The notes beneath the pieces were generated by a model. The model saw only the letters and a list, made by a program, of their open reading frames with translations, did no database searches and was not told the DNA's origin. This document shows, one piece after another, positions 54,389 to 63,937 of a DNA stretch of 64,000 nt (positions are counted from its first letter, which is position 1; each line of letters opens with the position of its first letter). Source of the stretch: Acidipropionibacterium acidipropionici (GTDB lineage Bacteria; Actinomycetota; Actinomycetes; Propionibacteriales; Propionibacteriaceae); assembly GCF_001441165.1 (NCBI RefSeq), contig NZ_CP013126.1:1393551-1457550 (forward strand). Direction: 5' to 3'. Both the position numbers and the translations under genes were made by a program.

Positions 54389-55189
54389 GTGGGTAGAACG
54401 GGAGACCGTCGCCGTCGAACTCTCAGGGGGAGAGTCGGGGCGGTCATCGCTGCGCTGATGTGCAGCTTCGTGATGATCGGCGGGGCCGGCCAGACGCCCG
54501 CCGCCGCCACCGGTACGCCGTACCCCTGCAAGGCCACCGGAGGGTCGAACGGGGATGCCAGCGCCATCGGATGGCTGGGGAACGGCCATGGGGCCACCGC
54601 CTGCCTGGGTGGCAGCTTCTACGTGCCCAACGGCATCGACCAGAGCTACGGCTTCGGCGTCTACAACAACTCGGCCACCACCTGGACCAACGCGCAGGGC
54701 TACCTGCCCGCCCTGGTGACCGGCTTCAAGGAGGGGCAGGCCCGCGTCACGATCACCAATTTCGGTGACCAGGTGACCCTCGGCGGCCACTCCTACGTCC
54801 TCATCTACTCCCGGGTCTCCGTGACCAATCCGACCTGGCGGCCGGTGACCGTCGACCCGCAGCCGTCGTCGGGCCTGACGGCCCTGAACACGGCGTCGAC
54901 CACCGTGGCCCCTCACGGGACCGTCAACCACGACTACGTCGTCGCCGCCGACCGCTTCGGCGCCAGCTACGCCTGGCCGACCACCGAGCAGCTGGCCGCC
55001 GCAGGCGGCTACGACCAGCACTTCGGCCACATGAAGCGGTTCTGGGACGGCCAGCTCTCCAAGCTCGCCTCCCCGCAGCTGCCCGACCGCAAGCTGGTCG
55101 ACGCCTACCGGGCCGGTTTCATCTACACCCAGATCAACCGGAGCGGCAACGCCCTGAACACCGGCACGCCGACGTCAACGAGCTGCTGA
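54389..55189 (+). pseudogene. Truncated paralogue of the large secreted glycosidase
   Basis: A 266-residue product with a fine signal peptide (MGRTGDRRRR, then an alanine-rich helix). The mature part matches residues from about 490 onward of the 45411-49115 protein, including the paired blocks DYVVAADRFGASYAWP and LPDRKLVDAYRAGFIYTQI. It then ends after NTGTPTSTSC, where the paralogue enters its catalytic barrel, so barrel and CBMs are missing. In another frame the following bases read HADVNELLSYTLAA before a stop, which looks like the true end of a longer protein joined by a deletion. GTG 54389 has GGAGG. Either a relict or a free binding domain. Confidence 0.7.
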
Positions 55190-55317
55190 GCTACACCCTG
55201 GCGGCCTGAGCCCGCCGGATCCTGAACGATCAGGGCGTCGCGCGCACGGCGGATCTCCCGGCAGTCGGGGCACTTCGGCCCACATGGGCCGAAACACCCC
55301 TTCCACCGGGAGATTCG

Positions 55318-56334
55318 TCACGTCTCGGACCCCTCGGACCGCAGCTGCGTGACGTCGCCGGTGAGGTCGAAGCAGCCGAGATACTGGCCGTCGGCGTCCT
55401 GAAGGGCCAGGAAGGTGATGGCGACCATGCGGCCCCTGAGCTCGATCCAGAACTCGAAGTGGTCGCGGATCCCCCGGCGGAATGCCTCCAGCAGGGCCTC
55501 GACGGCGCCCCGGATGCGCGGCGGATGGAGGTCGACGACGTACTGTCCGATCGACGACTGATGGCGCAGGAAGATGCGGTGACCGTCCTCGGTGTACCAC
55601 CTGAAGATGTCGGTCTCGTCGCAGTAGCCGATCTCGTAGGGCAGCGCGTTGAGCAGGGCGTACAGCGTCTGGATCCCGATCCTGCCGGTGGGGGAGATGA
55701 GGGCGCCGTCCTCAATCCGCGGCTCCCCGTCCCGGCGCGTTCCCGCCGCCCCGGCCGTCTCCGTACTGCTCCCGGTCCTGGCCGTCCCAGCTCCCGCCGG
55801 GTCCGGTGACCCCAGCCCGGAGGGGCCGGACCGCAGGATCTCGTCCTGCTCGGGGATCCTGGAGCCGCGCAGGGAGCGAAGATCGGTGACGTCCTGGGTG
55901 CACACCGAGGCGCCGAGATAACGGCCCTCGGCGTCGCGCAGGGCGTGCAGCTCGGTGCAGATGACGCGGCCGTCCTCGCTCTGCTGCACCCGGTGGGTGT
56001 CGGTGCCCCCGGCGCGCAGATCCGCCAGGGTCTCCCTCAGCGAGCTCTGGTCGAGGTGGGGGAACAGGTCGGTGGCCGGCAGCCCGAGCTGGTCGGCGGT
56101 CCTGGACAGGATCCGGCGACCGCTTCTGACGGACTGGTCGGCGCTGATCCCGCTGTCGAGCCCATTGCCGGACCCGTTGTTGAACCCTCTGTTGAACCAT
56201 GCCAGTCGGCCCTGCCGGTCGATGAGATCGAGCTCCACGGGCAGGCGCCGCAGCAGCAGGTCGAGGCGCTGGGGCGTGGTGGATCCGGTGGGGAAGGTGA
56301 TGAGGTCCTTGTCGAGGACCGCTGATTCGGTCAT
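55318..56334 (-). CDS. Tandem PAS-domain protein (DUF438-like)
   Basis: A 338-residue soluble protein with two related PAS domains. The C-terminal one (about residues 215-335) shows LNALPYEIGYCDETDIFRW, VDLHPPRIRGAVEALLEAF and DHFEFWIELRGRM, ending in YLGCFDLTGDVTQLR; this is the PAS form found at the end of DUF438 hemerythrin proteins. The N-terminal one ends in the parallel YLGASVCTQDVTDLR. A Gly/Ser/Ala linker joins them. No output domain is present, so it may bind a cofactor or partner. Downstream of the NO reductase, hence perhaps NO or redox sensing. Confidence 0.75.
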   Translation of the reverse strand: MTESAVLDKDLITFPTGSTTPQRLDLLLRRLPVELDLIDRQGRLAWFNRGFNNGSGNGLDSGISADQSVRSGRRILSRTADQLGLPATDLFPHLDQSSLRETLADLRAGGTDTHRVQQSEDGRVICTELHALRDAEGRYLGASVCTQDVTDLRSLRGSRIPEQDEILRSGPSGLGSPDPAGAGTARTGSSTETAGAAGTRRDGEPRIEDGALISPTGRIGIQTLYALLNALPYEIGYCDETDIFRWYTEDGHRIFLRHQSSIGQYVVDLHPPRIRGAVEALLEAFRRGIRDHFEFWIELRGRMVAITFLALQDADGQYLGCFDLTGDVTQLRSEGSET

Positions 56335-56435
56335 GTGTGTCCGTTCCTTGGTGAATCGATGGGGGAGGGCATGAGGTCGGCGAGTGGGGGAAGGGGAGGG
56401 ACGGCGCCGCGAGATCCTTGACGCCGCCCCCCGGG

Positions 56436-56470
56436 GCCCTCCCCGTCGAGTCCGCGGCGACGGGGAGGGC
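56436..56470 (-). terminator. Hairpin after nitric oxide reductase gene
   Basis: Perfect 13-base arms (56436-56448, 56458-56470) enclose a nine-base loop, 17 bases beyond the reductase stop on the minus strand. It may separate the reductase transcript from the PAS gene or lower read-through. Confidence 0.6.
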
Positions 56471-56486
56471 GGTCTTTACCTGCTGG

Positions 56487-58868
56487 TCACTCGACCTTGT
56501 CCCACTGCTGGTGGGACTCGGCCATCTCGTGGTCCTGGGCGGGCTTGAGGTTGCGCACCACGTGGATGACGACCCCGAGCAGCATCACCACCCCGGCGGT
56601 GAAGATGAGATCCCACGGCATGCGCCCCCACAGCAGCACCTTGGCGAGCGTCGAGTCGTAGAAACTGGTCATCCGGGCGTGCCAGTAGCCGTTGGCGACG
56701 GCGTCGGCCAGCTGGATGAATCCGAGCGGCATCAGACTGACGAAGACCATGCCGGCCAACCCGATGTTGAGCGCCCAGCAGGACCTCCGGATCCACGCCT
56801 CGGTCTTCTCGCTCCAGGCCTGCCTGCGGCTGATGTTGCGCAGCGCGTAGAGCATGATGGCGATCGAGAAGAAGGCGTAGACGCCGGCCATCGCGGCATG
56901 GGCGTGGGCGGGGGTCCACTGGGTGCCGTGCTCGAAGTAGTTGATCGCCGGGGCGTTGATGAGGAAGCCGGTGGCCCCGGCCCCCACCGCGTTCCACACG
57001 CCCATCGACGCCAGGAACATGAAGGTGCCCTTGTAGGGGAACTGCGCCCCGTTCTCGCGGTAGGCCCGGTAGTGGGTCCAGGCCTCCCACACCAGCAGGC
57101 ACAGGGGGACCACCTCGAGGGCCGAGAAGCAGGCCCCCAGCGGGATCCAGATGGAGTTGTCGCCGATCCAGAAGTAGTGATGACCGATCCCGACGACGCC
57201 GGTGCCCATCAGCAGGATGAGCTGGAAGTAGAGCGCCCGGATGGTGGACCGGCTGGTGGCCAGCTTGAGATCGACCATGAGCCAGCCGATGAGGATGACG
57301 GCGAAGCACTCGAAGATCCCCTCCACCCACAGGTGGACGATCCACCAGCGCCAGTAGTCGGCGTAGGTCACGTGCGAGTTCGGCAGGATGAACAGGGAGG
57401 CCAGGTAGAACCCGGGGATGGCGACGGCGCTGATGAGCAGCATGGTCGTCAACCGGGTGCGGTCGGTGTTGATGCCGGGGGTGCCGGCACGCCTCATGGC
57501 GGGCAGGAATCCGCGCAGCAGGATGAAGACCCACAGGCCCATCGCCGCGATGAAGAGGAACTGCCAGACCTTGCCGAGTTCCAGGTACTCCCAGCCGGTG
57601 GCGCCCCACAGCCACCAGCCCTTGTTCCCCTTGCCCATCATGGAGAGCCACTCGCCGATCAGGCTGCCGACGACCACGAAGATGAGGGAGTAGAAGAGGA
57701 CGTCGATGAGGCGGCCCTGGCGTCTGGGCTCCCGGCCCAGCAGTCTGGGCACCATGTAGGCGGCCGCTCCCAGCCAGGCGGTCGCGATCCAGAAGATCGC
57801 CAGCTGCAGGTGCCAGGACTTGGCGACGTTGAAGGGCAGCAGGTTCTGGATGGGAAGGCCGAGGAAGCCGTCCTCGATGTAGTAGTGCGCCAGCAGCTCG
57901 CCGCACAGGATCTGGGCTCCGAAGAGCAGCATGATCAGCAGGAAGTACTTGCCCGTCTTGCGCTGGCTGGTGGTGATGGGCTTGTCGGGATCCGGCAGCT
58001 GCGGGTGCTCGAGGTCGAAGGAGAGCTTGGTGTCCAGGTCGTAGCGGCGCTGGAACCAGATGACGGCCCCGAGCCCCAGCACCAGCAGGGCCACCGAGAT
58101 CGCCGTCCAGGTCATGGCCGATGCGGGCATGGTGTTGCCCGAGGCCGGCTCGTAGGGCCAGTTGTTGGTGTAGGTGGTGTCGGAGTGGGGCCGGTTCGTG
58201 GTGCTGATCCAGGCTCCCCAGAAGAAGTACTCGGCGAGCTGGTTCACCTTGTCGCCGTCCACCAGATAATCGGAGGTCTTCTGGGAGATCGGGGCGTTCT
58301 TGAGGCCCTGAGGGGCCTTCCCACTGACGAACTGGTCGTGGTAGTAGCTGCGGACGGCGTCGAGGCCGGCCACCTGGGCCGGCGTCAGGGTGAGGGTGTC
58401 GGTGCCGGAGTTGTACCGGTTAACGCGCACCTCCTGCTTCACCCGGCCCTCGATGCCGCCCTGCTGCTCCTTCGAGAGGCTGTCCCAGCTGTGCCCGTAG
58501 AGATGCTGGGCGTAGTAGCGGTGCATCCCGCCCAGCGCCACGTGGAGCGCCTCGGCGGTGTAGTCGGGGCCGAGGTAGGAGCCGTTGCCGAGGAATGTGC
58601 CGTAGTCGGCGAGGCCCGACCTCTCGTAGACGGCCTGGCCGCTGATCAGCTGCGATTTCGTGAACATGGTGACGCCGCTGGAGTCGACGACCTGCTGAGG
58701 CCGCGGGGCCTCGTTGTGGAAGATCGCCAGCCCGCCGGCGATCAGCACCGAGAAGGCCGCGACGAGGGTGATGAGGAGGGTGGTCGCCAGTCTCCGGTAG
58801 GGCCGGTGCGGCGGGGAGTCGGGCGGGTCGAGGGTGACCTCCCGGGGAGGATGCAGATCCGTGGCCAT
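56487..58868 (-). CDS. norB: Quinol-dependent nitric oxide reductase (qNOR)
   Basis: A 793-residue membrane enzyme that reduces NO to N2O with electrons from quinol. The fused N-terminal region (helix at about 30-50, then a cytochrome c-like periplasmic domain without CxxCH, seen at GQAVYERSGLADYGTFLGNG) marks the quinol type. The 12-helix core carries the haem and FeB histidines in WHLQLAIFW, WWIVHLWVEG, GIGHHYFWIG and HAHAAMAGVY. ATG 58868 has AAAGGAC eight bases before it. Situated behind its probable regulator. In propionibacteria it detoxifies NO or supports partial denitrification. Confidence 0.92.
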   Translation of the reverse strand: MATDLHPPREVTLDPPDSPPHRPYRRLATTLLITLVAAFSVLIAGGLAIFHNEAPRPQQVVDSSGVTMFTKSQLISGQAVYERSGLADYGTFLGNGSYLGPDYTAEALHVALGGMHRYYAQHLYGHSWDSLSKEQQGGIEGRVKQEVRVNRYNSGTDTLTLTPAQVAGLDAVRSYYHDQFVSGKAPQGLKNAPISQKTSDYLVDGDKVNQLAEYFFWGAWISTTNRPHSDTTYTNNWPYEPASGNTMPASAMTWTAISVALLVLGLGAVIWFQRRYDLDTKLSFDLEHPQLPDPDKPITTSQRKTGKYFLLIMLLFGAQILCGELLAHYYIEDGFLGLPIQNLLPFNVAKSWHLQLAIFWIATAWLGAAAYMVPRLLGREPRRQGRLIDVLFYSLIFVVVGSLIGEWLSMMGKGNKGWWLWGATGWEYLELGKVWQFLFIAAMGLWVFILLRGFLPAMRRAGTPGINTDRTRLTTMLLISAVAIPGFYLASLFILPNSHVTYADYWRWWIVHLWVEGIFECFAVILIGWLMVDLKLATSRSTIRALYFQLILLMGTGVVGIGHHYFWIGDNSIWIPLGACFSALEVVPLCLLVWEAWTHYRAYRENGAQFPYKGTFMFLASMGVWNAVGAGATGFLINAPAINYFEHGTQWTPAHAHAAMAGVYAFFSIAIMLYALRNISRRQAWSEKTEAWIRRSCWALNIGLAGMVFVSLMPLGFIQLADAVANGYWHARMTSFYDSTLAKVLLWGRMPWDLIFTAGVVMLLGVVIHVVRNLKPAQDHEMAESHQQWDKVE

Positions 58869-59021
58869 GACATGTCCTTTGCTGCTCTGTTTTCGGGCGC
58901 AGCGATCCCCACAGACGGCCCTGAGGGCCGGTGACAAGGGGAGATACTGCGAGGGGGTTGACGCCGATTCAGCCTGTCCGAGGGGTCAGGCCGTCGCGGC
59001 GCGACCGGTCATCCGAGGCGG

Positions 59022-59735
59022 TTAGGCGGCGTCAGTGCGTTTGAGATGGAGGCGACACTGACGGGGGCCGACGAAGGGGCACAGCCCCGCGACCTCCAGC
59101 GGGCCGCCGGCGCGTCGGGCGAGCTCGCGCTCGATGCCCAGATGCATCGCGCAGACGACGTCGGTGCGGCCGGCGGCAAGATCGCGTACCGGGCAGCCCC
59201 ACAGATCGACGGTGGTGCCCTCGGCGTCGGGGCTCGGGGCGAATCCGGAGTCCTCGAGACGGGCCAGCAGAATGTTGAGCTGGCGATGCCGCGGGTCCTG
59301 GCCGGCGACCGGTGGGAGGGGCAGCGATCGGGCGATCGCCTCCCCGTCCCCGACGGCGGCCTCGTGCACGCTGGTGACCTGTCTTCCGTAGCCGGCGACC
59401 AGACGTCGGAGGACGGCGTCGCGGGTGGAGGCCGCCTGCGCGGACGGCGATGCGGGTTGCCCGTCGTCGCGTTCGAGACGTTCGGGGGAGGCTGGACGGT
59501 AGACCTTGCGGGGCCTGCCCCGGCCGGCCGGATCGGCCTGGTCGCAGACGACTCTGCCGTCTGCGACGAGGCGCTCCAGATGGCCGCGGACGGTGTTCTC
59601 GTGCAGGCCCGTTCGTCTCGCCAGGGCCTGCACCGTGGAGGCGCCCTCCTGACGCAGGGTCTCCAGGAGCTCCGCCCGACTGAGCGAGCGTCGTGATCCC
59701 GGTCCGCCCTGATGCGTGCTGCGGCGATCTTCCAT
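59022..59735 (-). CDS. HTH regulator with C-terminal four-cysteine metal site
   Basis: A 237-residue DNA-binding protein. The winged helix near residues 18-60 reads LSRAELLETLRQEGASTVQAL with LHENTVRGHLERL as recognition part. The C-terminus holds four cysteines in a C-x13-C-x23-C-x7-C pattern (WGCPV, VVCAM, GLCPF, RQCRL), like SufR-type regulators that bind an iron-sulfur cluster. Such a cluster is a direct NO target, and the norB start lies 154 bases downstream in the same direction, so I infer an NO-responsive regulator. Promoter AT-rich tract at 59767-59795. ATG 59735 has CGGAGA. Confidence 0.8.
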   Translation of the reverse strand: MEDRRSTHQGGPGSRRSLSRAELLETLRQEGASTVQALARRTGLHENTVRGHLERLVADGRVVCDQADPAGRGRPRKVYRPASPERLERDDGQPASPSAQAASTRDAVLRRLVAGYGRQVTSVHEAAVGDGEAIARSLPLPPVAGQDPRHRQLNILLARLEDSGFAPSPDAEGTTVDLWGCPVRDLAAGRTDVVCAMHLGIERELARRAGGPLEVAGLCPFVGPRQCRLHLKRTDAA

Positions 59736-59852
59736 GGCCGTCTCCGTCCTCGTGGATGGCACCAGGAATATAACACTATTAATCATGGAAAATAACCCCG
59801 GGGGACCTGTGGAGTACAGGATGGCTTCGGAGGATACGGCTACCGTGGGTTC

Positions 59853-60554
59853 ATGAGCGGATCCCCTGCACCCGACGGCGTCCCGGCCCCGGCCTCGACC
59901 GGCCGTGTGTCGGTGCATGCGGGTGCGGGGGCGCAGCCCGGTGGGACGGGGGTGAGCCGGCGTCGTCTGCTCGGGGCGGGGACGGCACTCGGGGCGGGGG
60001 CGGTGGTGGCGATCACCGGCTGCGGCGCTCCGGAGGCGCCCCTCAAGCGATTCGGCACCGACTTCACCCAGGCCGCCAACTACAACCAGGGCCGCAACTA
60101 TCGCCACCACGGCACCATCTTCAATCGCGGCGCCGAGGTGAAGGGGATCGTCATCCACTGGTGGGGAGAGCCCGCCGGCCAGACCCACCAGGGCATCGTC
60201 GACTACCTCACCAGCGCGAACTCCCGATCATCATCGGCCCACTACGTGGTGAGCCAGAGCCGGGTCAGCCAGCTGGTCGGCCTCAACGACACCGCCTGGC
60301 ATGCCGGCGTCTACGACGTCAATGCCGAGAGCATCGGGATCGAGTGCCGCCCCGAGATGGACGCGGCGACCTGGCGCAATGTCGTCTCCCTGGTCTCCAA
60401 GCTGCACGGGGCCTACGGGCCGCTGTGGCTGGAACCCCACAAGAGCTTCACCGACACCACCTGCCCCGGCGTCTACTCCGAGCGGATCGACGACCTCAAG
60501 GTGATCGCCGCCGGCTCGAGAACCGACATCCCGCAGGCCCCGGACTACCGGTGA
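59853..60554 (+). CDS. N-acetylmuramoyl-L-alanine amidase lipoprotein (Amidase_2)
   Basis: A 233-residue exported amidase. A twin-arginine type signal (SRRRLLGAGTALGAGA) ends in a lipobox-like ITGC. The catalytic domain has the zinc ligands in GIVIHWWG, TAWHAG and the PHKSFTDTTCPG end of the family, so it should cut the amide between muramic acid and the stem peptide. ATG 59853 has no close ribosome site; GTG 59952 would start directly before the twin arginines and is an alternative. It is divergent from the norB regulator. Confidence 0.82.
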   Translation: MSGSPAPDGVPAPASTGRVSVHAGAGAQPGGTGVSRRRLLGAGTALGAGAVVAITGCGAPEAPLKRFGTDFTQAANYNQGRNYRHHGTIFNRGAEVKGIVIHWWGEPAGQTHQGIVDYLTSANSRSSSAHYVVSQSRVSQLVGLNDTAWHAGVYDVNAESIGIECRPEMDAATWRNVVSLVSKLHGAYGPLWLEPHKSFTDTTCPGVYSERIDDLKVIAAGSRTDIPQAPDYR

Positions 60555-60588
60555 GTGCTCCCGTTCCTCGCCCTCGCTGCGCCGCCCC

Positions 60589-61137
60589 TCAGCGCTCGCT
60601 GGTGAGGTCGGCGAGCTTGACGGCGGTGTTCCAGTTGCGCACCGTGACCCACCTGCCCTGGCCGAGGATCCGTCGGCCGACGGCCTTCGTGGCGAGCCTC
60701 GAGCGCCCGATCCCGTCGGGCAGCCAGAAGTAGATGTGGCGGTCGCCCAGGGCGAACCGCTCGGGCTCGAAGGCCGTCGGGTCGATCGCCTCGAACCGGG
60801 ACGGATCCAGCCCGGCCGACGCGTAGGCGACGTGGAACTGCTTGGCCGGCCCCTGACCGGCGGGGAAGGGGCAGTCGTCGAGGACGGCCCGCAGGTAGTC
60901 GTGGCCGCGGACCATGACGTCGATCTCGGCCCCCAGATGCTTCGTCAGAGCGTCGCGGATCCGCGCGGCGACCGCGTCCTCGTCGGGCTCCTCGGTGGCG
61001 AGCACCGCCTGCCCGCTCTGCAGGTAGGTCGCGACGTCCCGGTATCCGAGGCCCTCCAGAAGTGTGCGCAGCTCAGCCATCGGCAGACGCCCGTGGCCGC
61101 CGACGTTCACCCCTCGCAGCAGTGCGGCGTAGCGCAT
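60589..61137 (-). CDS. DUF1697 family protein
   Basis: A 182-residue cytoplasmic protein with the family start MRYAALLRGVNVGGHGRLPM and the central block YLQSGQAV. The function of DUF1697 proteins is not known to me; they are widespread in actinobacteria. ATG 61137 has GGAG ahead of it. Convergent with the amidase gene by 34 bases. Confidence 0.8.
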   Translation of the reverse strand: MRYAALLRGVNVGGHGRLPMAELRTLLEGLGYRDVATYLQSGQAVLATEEPDEDAVAARIRDALTKHLGAEIDVMVRGHDYLRAVLDDCPFPAGQGPAKQFHVAYASAGLDPSRFEAIDPTAFEPERFALGDRHIYFWLPDGIGRSRLATKAVGRRILGQGRWVTVRNWNTAVKLADLTSER

Positions 61138-61311
61138 GGTCGTCTCCGTCCTCGGGTGCACCCGTCAGGAGAACGGGTGAGGTGCGGCTGCGGGTCCGTG
61201 GGCGGGTCGGCCACGGGCTCACAGTGACGCTGCCACGCCACGCCCGGGCGCGCAAGGCCCGGGCGTGCGGCAGGCCGGCTCAGTGCGTGTCCGGATCAGA
61301 GCGAGCCGGGC

Positions 61312-62865
61312 TCACAGGGAGCCGACGGGCTCAGTCTGATCCGCGACCACCCGGTCGGTCGGAGACGCCGGGCTGGCGGCCGAGTCCATCTCGGCCAGGG
61401 CGAAGATCTCCTCGACGTCCAGATCGGGATTGGTGTCCTGGGTCGCGACCAGCTCGTGGGCCTCCTCGCGGCTGCCCACCGTGGGCAGCGTCCCGGGCAT
61501 CGGCCTGCGTGCCGACTCCTTGAGGAACAGGATCGCCACGAAACCGGCGATCGAGGTGAGCATCACCCAGAAGGCGGGGGCCAGCGGCTGCTTGGTCAGC
61601 GTCACCAGGCCCTCCATGATGAACGGCGCGGTGCCCGCGAAGACGGCCACGGCGATGTTGTAGGCGATGCCCATGCCGCCGTAGCGCGAGGACGTCGGGA
61701 ACAGGGCCGGAAGCGCCGAGGCGATGTTCGACACGTAGAAGGCCACCGGGATCGCCAGCGTCATGAGGCCGGCCAGGGTGGACCAGATCGCCCCGTGCAT
61801 CATGAGCAGGAACGCCGGGATGGCCAGCACGATGCCCATCACCGAGGCGATGGTCAGGACCGTCTTGCGTCCGATCCGGTCTGAGAGGGCGCCGACCAGC
61901 GGGATGCACAGGCTCATGATCACCAGCACCGGCAGGGTCAGCAGGTTGCCGTGCACCTCGTCATAGCCGAGAGTCGTGGTGAGGTAGGTCGGCATGTAGG
62001 AGGTCAGGGCGTAGCCGGCGGTGTTGGCGGCGGCGACGATGGCGATGGCCAGGATGATCTCGCGGTGGAAGGCCCGCAGGGTTCCGACGAAGCCGCTCAG
62101 GCCGCGGGGCTCATCGGCCTCCTCCTCGGCCATGGTCTCCTGGGCGGCCTGGAAGGCCGGGGTGTCCTCGATCCGGGTGCGGAAGTACAGCGCGATGACG
62201 CCGAGCGGCAGGGCCGCCATGAACGGGATCCGCCATCCCCAGCTGTCCATGAATCCCGCCGAGAGGGTCATCTGCAGCACGGACACGAAGGCGGCGCCGA
62301 CCGCGAATCCCATGTAGGAGCCAAGATCCAGCAGGGAGGCCAGGAATCCGCGATGGCGGTCGGGGGCGTACTCACTGATGAAGGTGGTGGCGCCGGCGTA
62401 CTCGCCGCCGGTCGAGAAGCCCTGGATGAGTTTCAGGACGATGAGCAGGATCGGCGCCCAGACGCCGATCGTTGAATGGTCGGGCAGGATTCCGATGAGG
62501 AATGTGGCCGAGGCCATCATGAGCAGCGTGAAGGCCAGGATCTTCTGTCTGCCAAGGCGGTCGCCGAGCTGGCCGAGCACGATGCCGCCCAGCGGGCGGG
62601 CGATGAAGGTGACGGCGAAGACGCCGAGTGAGAACAGATTCTGGGCCGAGGCGGACCCGTCCGGCAGGAACATCCGTCCGATGATGACGGCCACGTAGCC
62701 GTACACCCCGACGTCGTACCACTCCATCAGATTGCCGACGACGGTGCCGGCGATGGTCTTCTTGAGTACCGGTGGTTCCACCACCGTCACGTCACTGACT
62801 TCCAGGCGCCTTCGGCCGCCCTTCGTCATCTTCTTGCGATCAACCTGCTCAACGCCGTGATCCAT
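61312..62865 (-). CDS. MFS transporter, metabolite:H+ symporter (MHS/ProP-like) family
   Basis: A 517-residue transporter with 12 membrane helices. The family loop after helix 2 is ARPLGGIVLGQLGDRLGRQK, and the second half repeats it as GALSDRIGRK. LMEWYDVGVYGYVAV in helix 1 is the MHS form, as in ProP, KgtP and ShiA. The C-terminal cytoplasmic tail of about 75 residues is acidic. The substrate may be a compatible solute, dicarboxylate or aromatic acid. ATG 62865 with AGGAAA is chosen; a longer frame upstream is arginine-rich and unlikely. Confidence 0.87.
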   Translation of the reverse strand: MDHGVEQVDRKKMTKGGRRRLEVSDVTVVEPPVLKKTIAGTVVGNLMEWYDVGVYGYVAVIIGRMFLPDGSASAQNLFSLGVFAVTFIARPLGGIVLGQLGDRLGRQKILAFTLLMMASATFLIGILPDHSTIGVWAPILLIVLKLIQGFSTGGEYAGATTFISEYAPDRHRGFLASLLDLGSYMGFAVGAAFVSVLQMTLSAGFMDSWGWRIPFMAALPLGVIALYFRTRIEDTPAFQAAQETMAEEEADEPRGLSGFVGTLRAFHREIILAIAIVAAANTAGYALTSYMPTYLTTTLGYDEVHGNLLTLPVLVIMSLCIPLVGALSDRIGRKTVLTIASVMGIVLAIPAFLLMMHGAIWSTLAGLMTLAIPVAFYVSNIASALPALFPTSSRYGGMGIAYNIAVAVFAGTAPFIMEGLVTLTKQPLAPAFWVMLTSIAGFVAILFLKESARRPMPGTLPTVGSREEAHELVATQDTNPDLDVEEIFALAEMDSAASPASPTDRVVADQTEPVGSL

Positions 62866-63376
62866 GCTTTCCTCGTTGCCGACAACGGAGATCGGAGAGG
62901 CGACCGGGCCGCATCGATCTTCCAGATCGACTACTCGAATCCCCGGCGCGGCATCGTGGAACCGATCCCCGCGCGGGCCGAGCCGGGCCACTGGCACCGT
63001 CATCCGACCGGTGGAAGTGGCACTCTCCCTCCGCCGCCACCGCCGGCGGAAAGACCACTCACGACGCCGGGCCGCCATCAGAATGCAGGCCCTGAAAACG
63101 TCAGGTCCGCGACGTTACGCGCATTTCTGTATCGATGCACATCGAGGGCCCGGCGACCTGACGCCGTCCCACGCCTGCTATCGGGCGCGCGAGGGGGCGC
63201 CCGGACGGGCGTGTCGGCAGGAGCGGTTGACCTCTTTCCTCCGGGCCGAGTCCTTGTGATGGTGTGGGTTGAGTTCACCCCACATCATCGCAACGACGCC
63301 GCCACGAGGGATGGCGCCCCCGCGACGAGGGCCCTGGAGGGCGAGCGGACAGGGCTCTCGCGATAGCGTGCTCGAT
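62866..63376. other. Intergenic region, no gene recognised
   Basis: This 511-base gap precedes two divergent genes. Open frames in it are short and arginine-rich and look non-coding. A hairpin at 63258-63289 (GATGGTGTGGGT against ACCCCACATCATC, one bulge and one G-U) is the only structure I could find. Promoters of both flanking genes must lie here, but I cannot point to them. Confidence 0.5.
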
Positions 63377-63919
63377 ATGGCATTGGCATGGATATTCCTC
63401 ATCCTGTCCGTCCTGGCGCTCGGTCTCGCCGGCGCCGCATTCCTCACCCTCGCACGAAGTCATCGCCGTGATGCGGTGACGGATTATCTCCACGAGCTGC
63501 TCTCACCCGGCATCATGTCTGCGCGCAACGTGGTCATCAGCGCGGCTCAGGACGGCCCGGTGGCCGAGCGAGATGCATCAGACTCGCAGAAAAAGGTCGC
63601 CGAATACCGTGGCGCGATCCTTCAGGTCATGGGGATCATTCAGGCCGCGGGGCCCGTGGTCAAGCGATACGTGGAGAACAGGCGCAGCACCATGGCAGAG
63701 GGGATCCTGGTGTACAAGCAGCTCAACCTGATCCTGCCGAGCCTCCGAGAAGCGTTGAGGCTGTGGGGCCCGGAGGTGGACCTGTGGGAGAGCGCCAAGG
63801 AGACGAACCGCACCCTCAACACTCTCCTGTCTATCAGGAACGTGTTCGAGATGCCCCAGATGACAATTGACGACGTCAGACTCCCGGAGGAGTCTCCGGT
63901 GGAGAACGCCGTGGCGTGA
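63377..63919 (+). CDS. Membrane-anchored protein of unknown function
   Basis: A 180-residue protein with a single N-terminal membrane helix (about residues 3-26, ALAWIFLILSVLALGLAGAA) followed by a charged, probably helical cytoplasmic part with blocks AVTDYLHELLSPG and YKQLNLILPSLREAL. Single-helix proteins with this layout are often called DUF4760-like, but I cannot prove the family. ATG 63377 lacks a strong ribosome site; the longer frame from 63269 has no better one. Confidence 0.6.
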   Translation: MALAWIFLILSVLALGLAGAAFLTLARSHRRDAVTDYLHELLSPGIMSARNVVISAAQDGPVAERDASDSQKKVAEYRGAILQVMGIIQAAGPVVKRYVENRRSTMAEGILVYKQLNLILPSLREALRLWGPEVDLWESAKETNRTLNTLLSIRNVFEMPQMTIDDVRLPEESPVENAVA

Positions 63920-63937
63920 ACCGGTCTCGATGCGCGG

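Noticed and set aside
56418-58934. Long open frame of about 838 codons opposite the nitric oxide reductase gene
   Set aside because: It is the antisense of a gene with unmistakable qNOR motifs. The product is rich in Gly, Asp, His and Arg without any family sign, as expected from GC-rich third positions.
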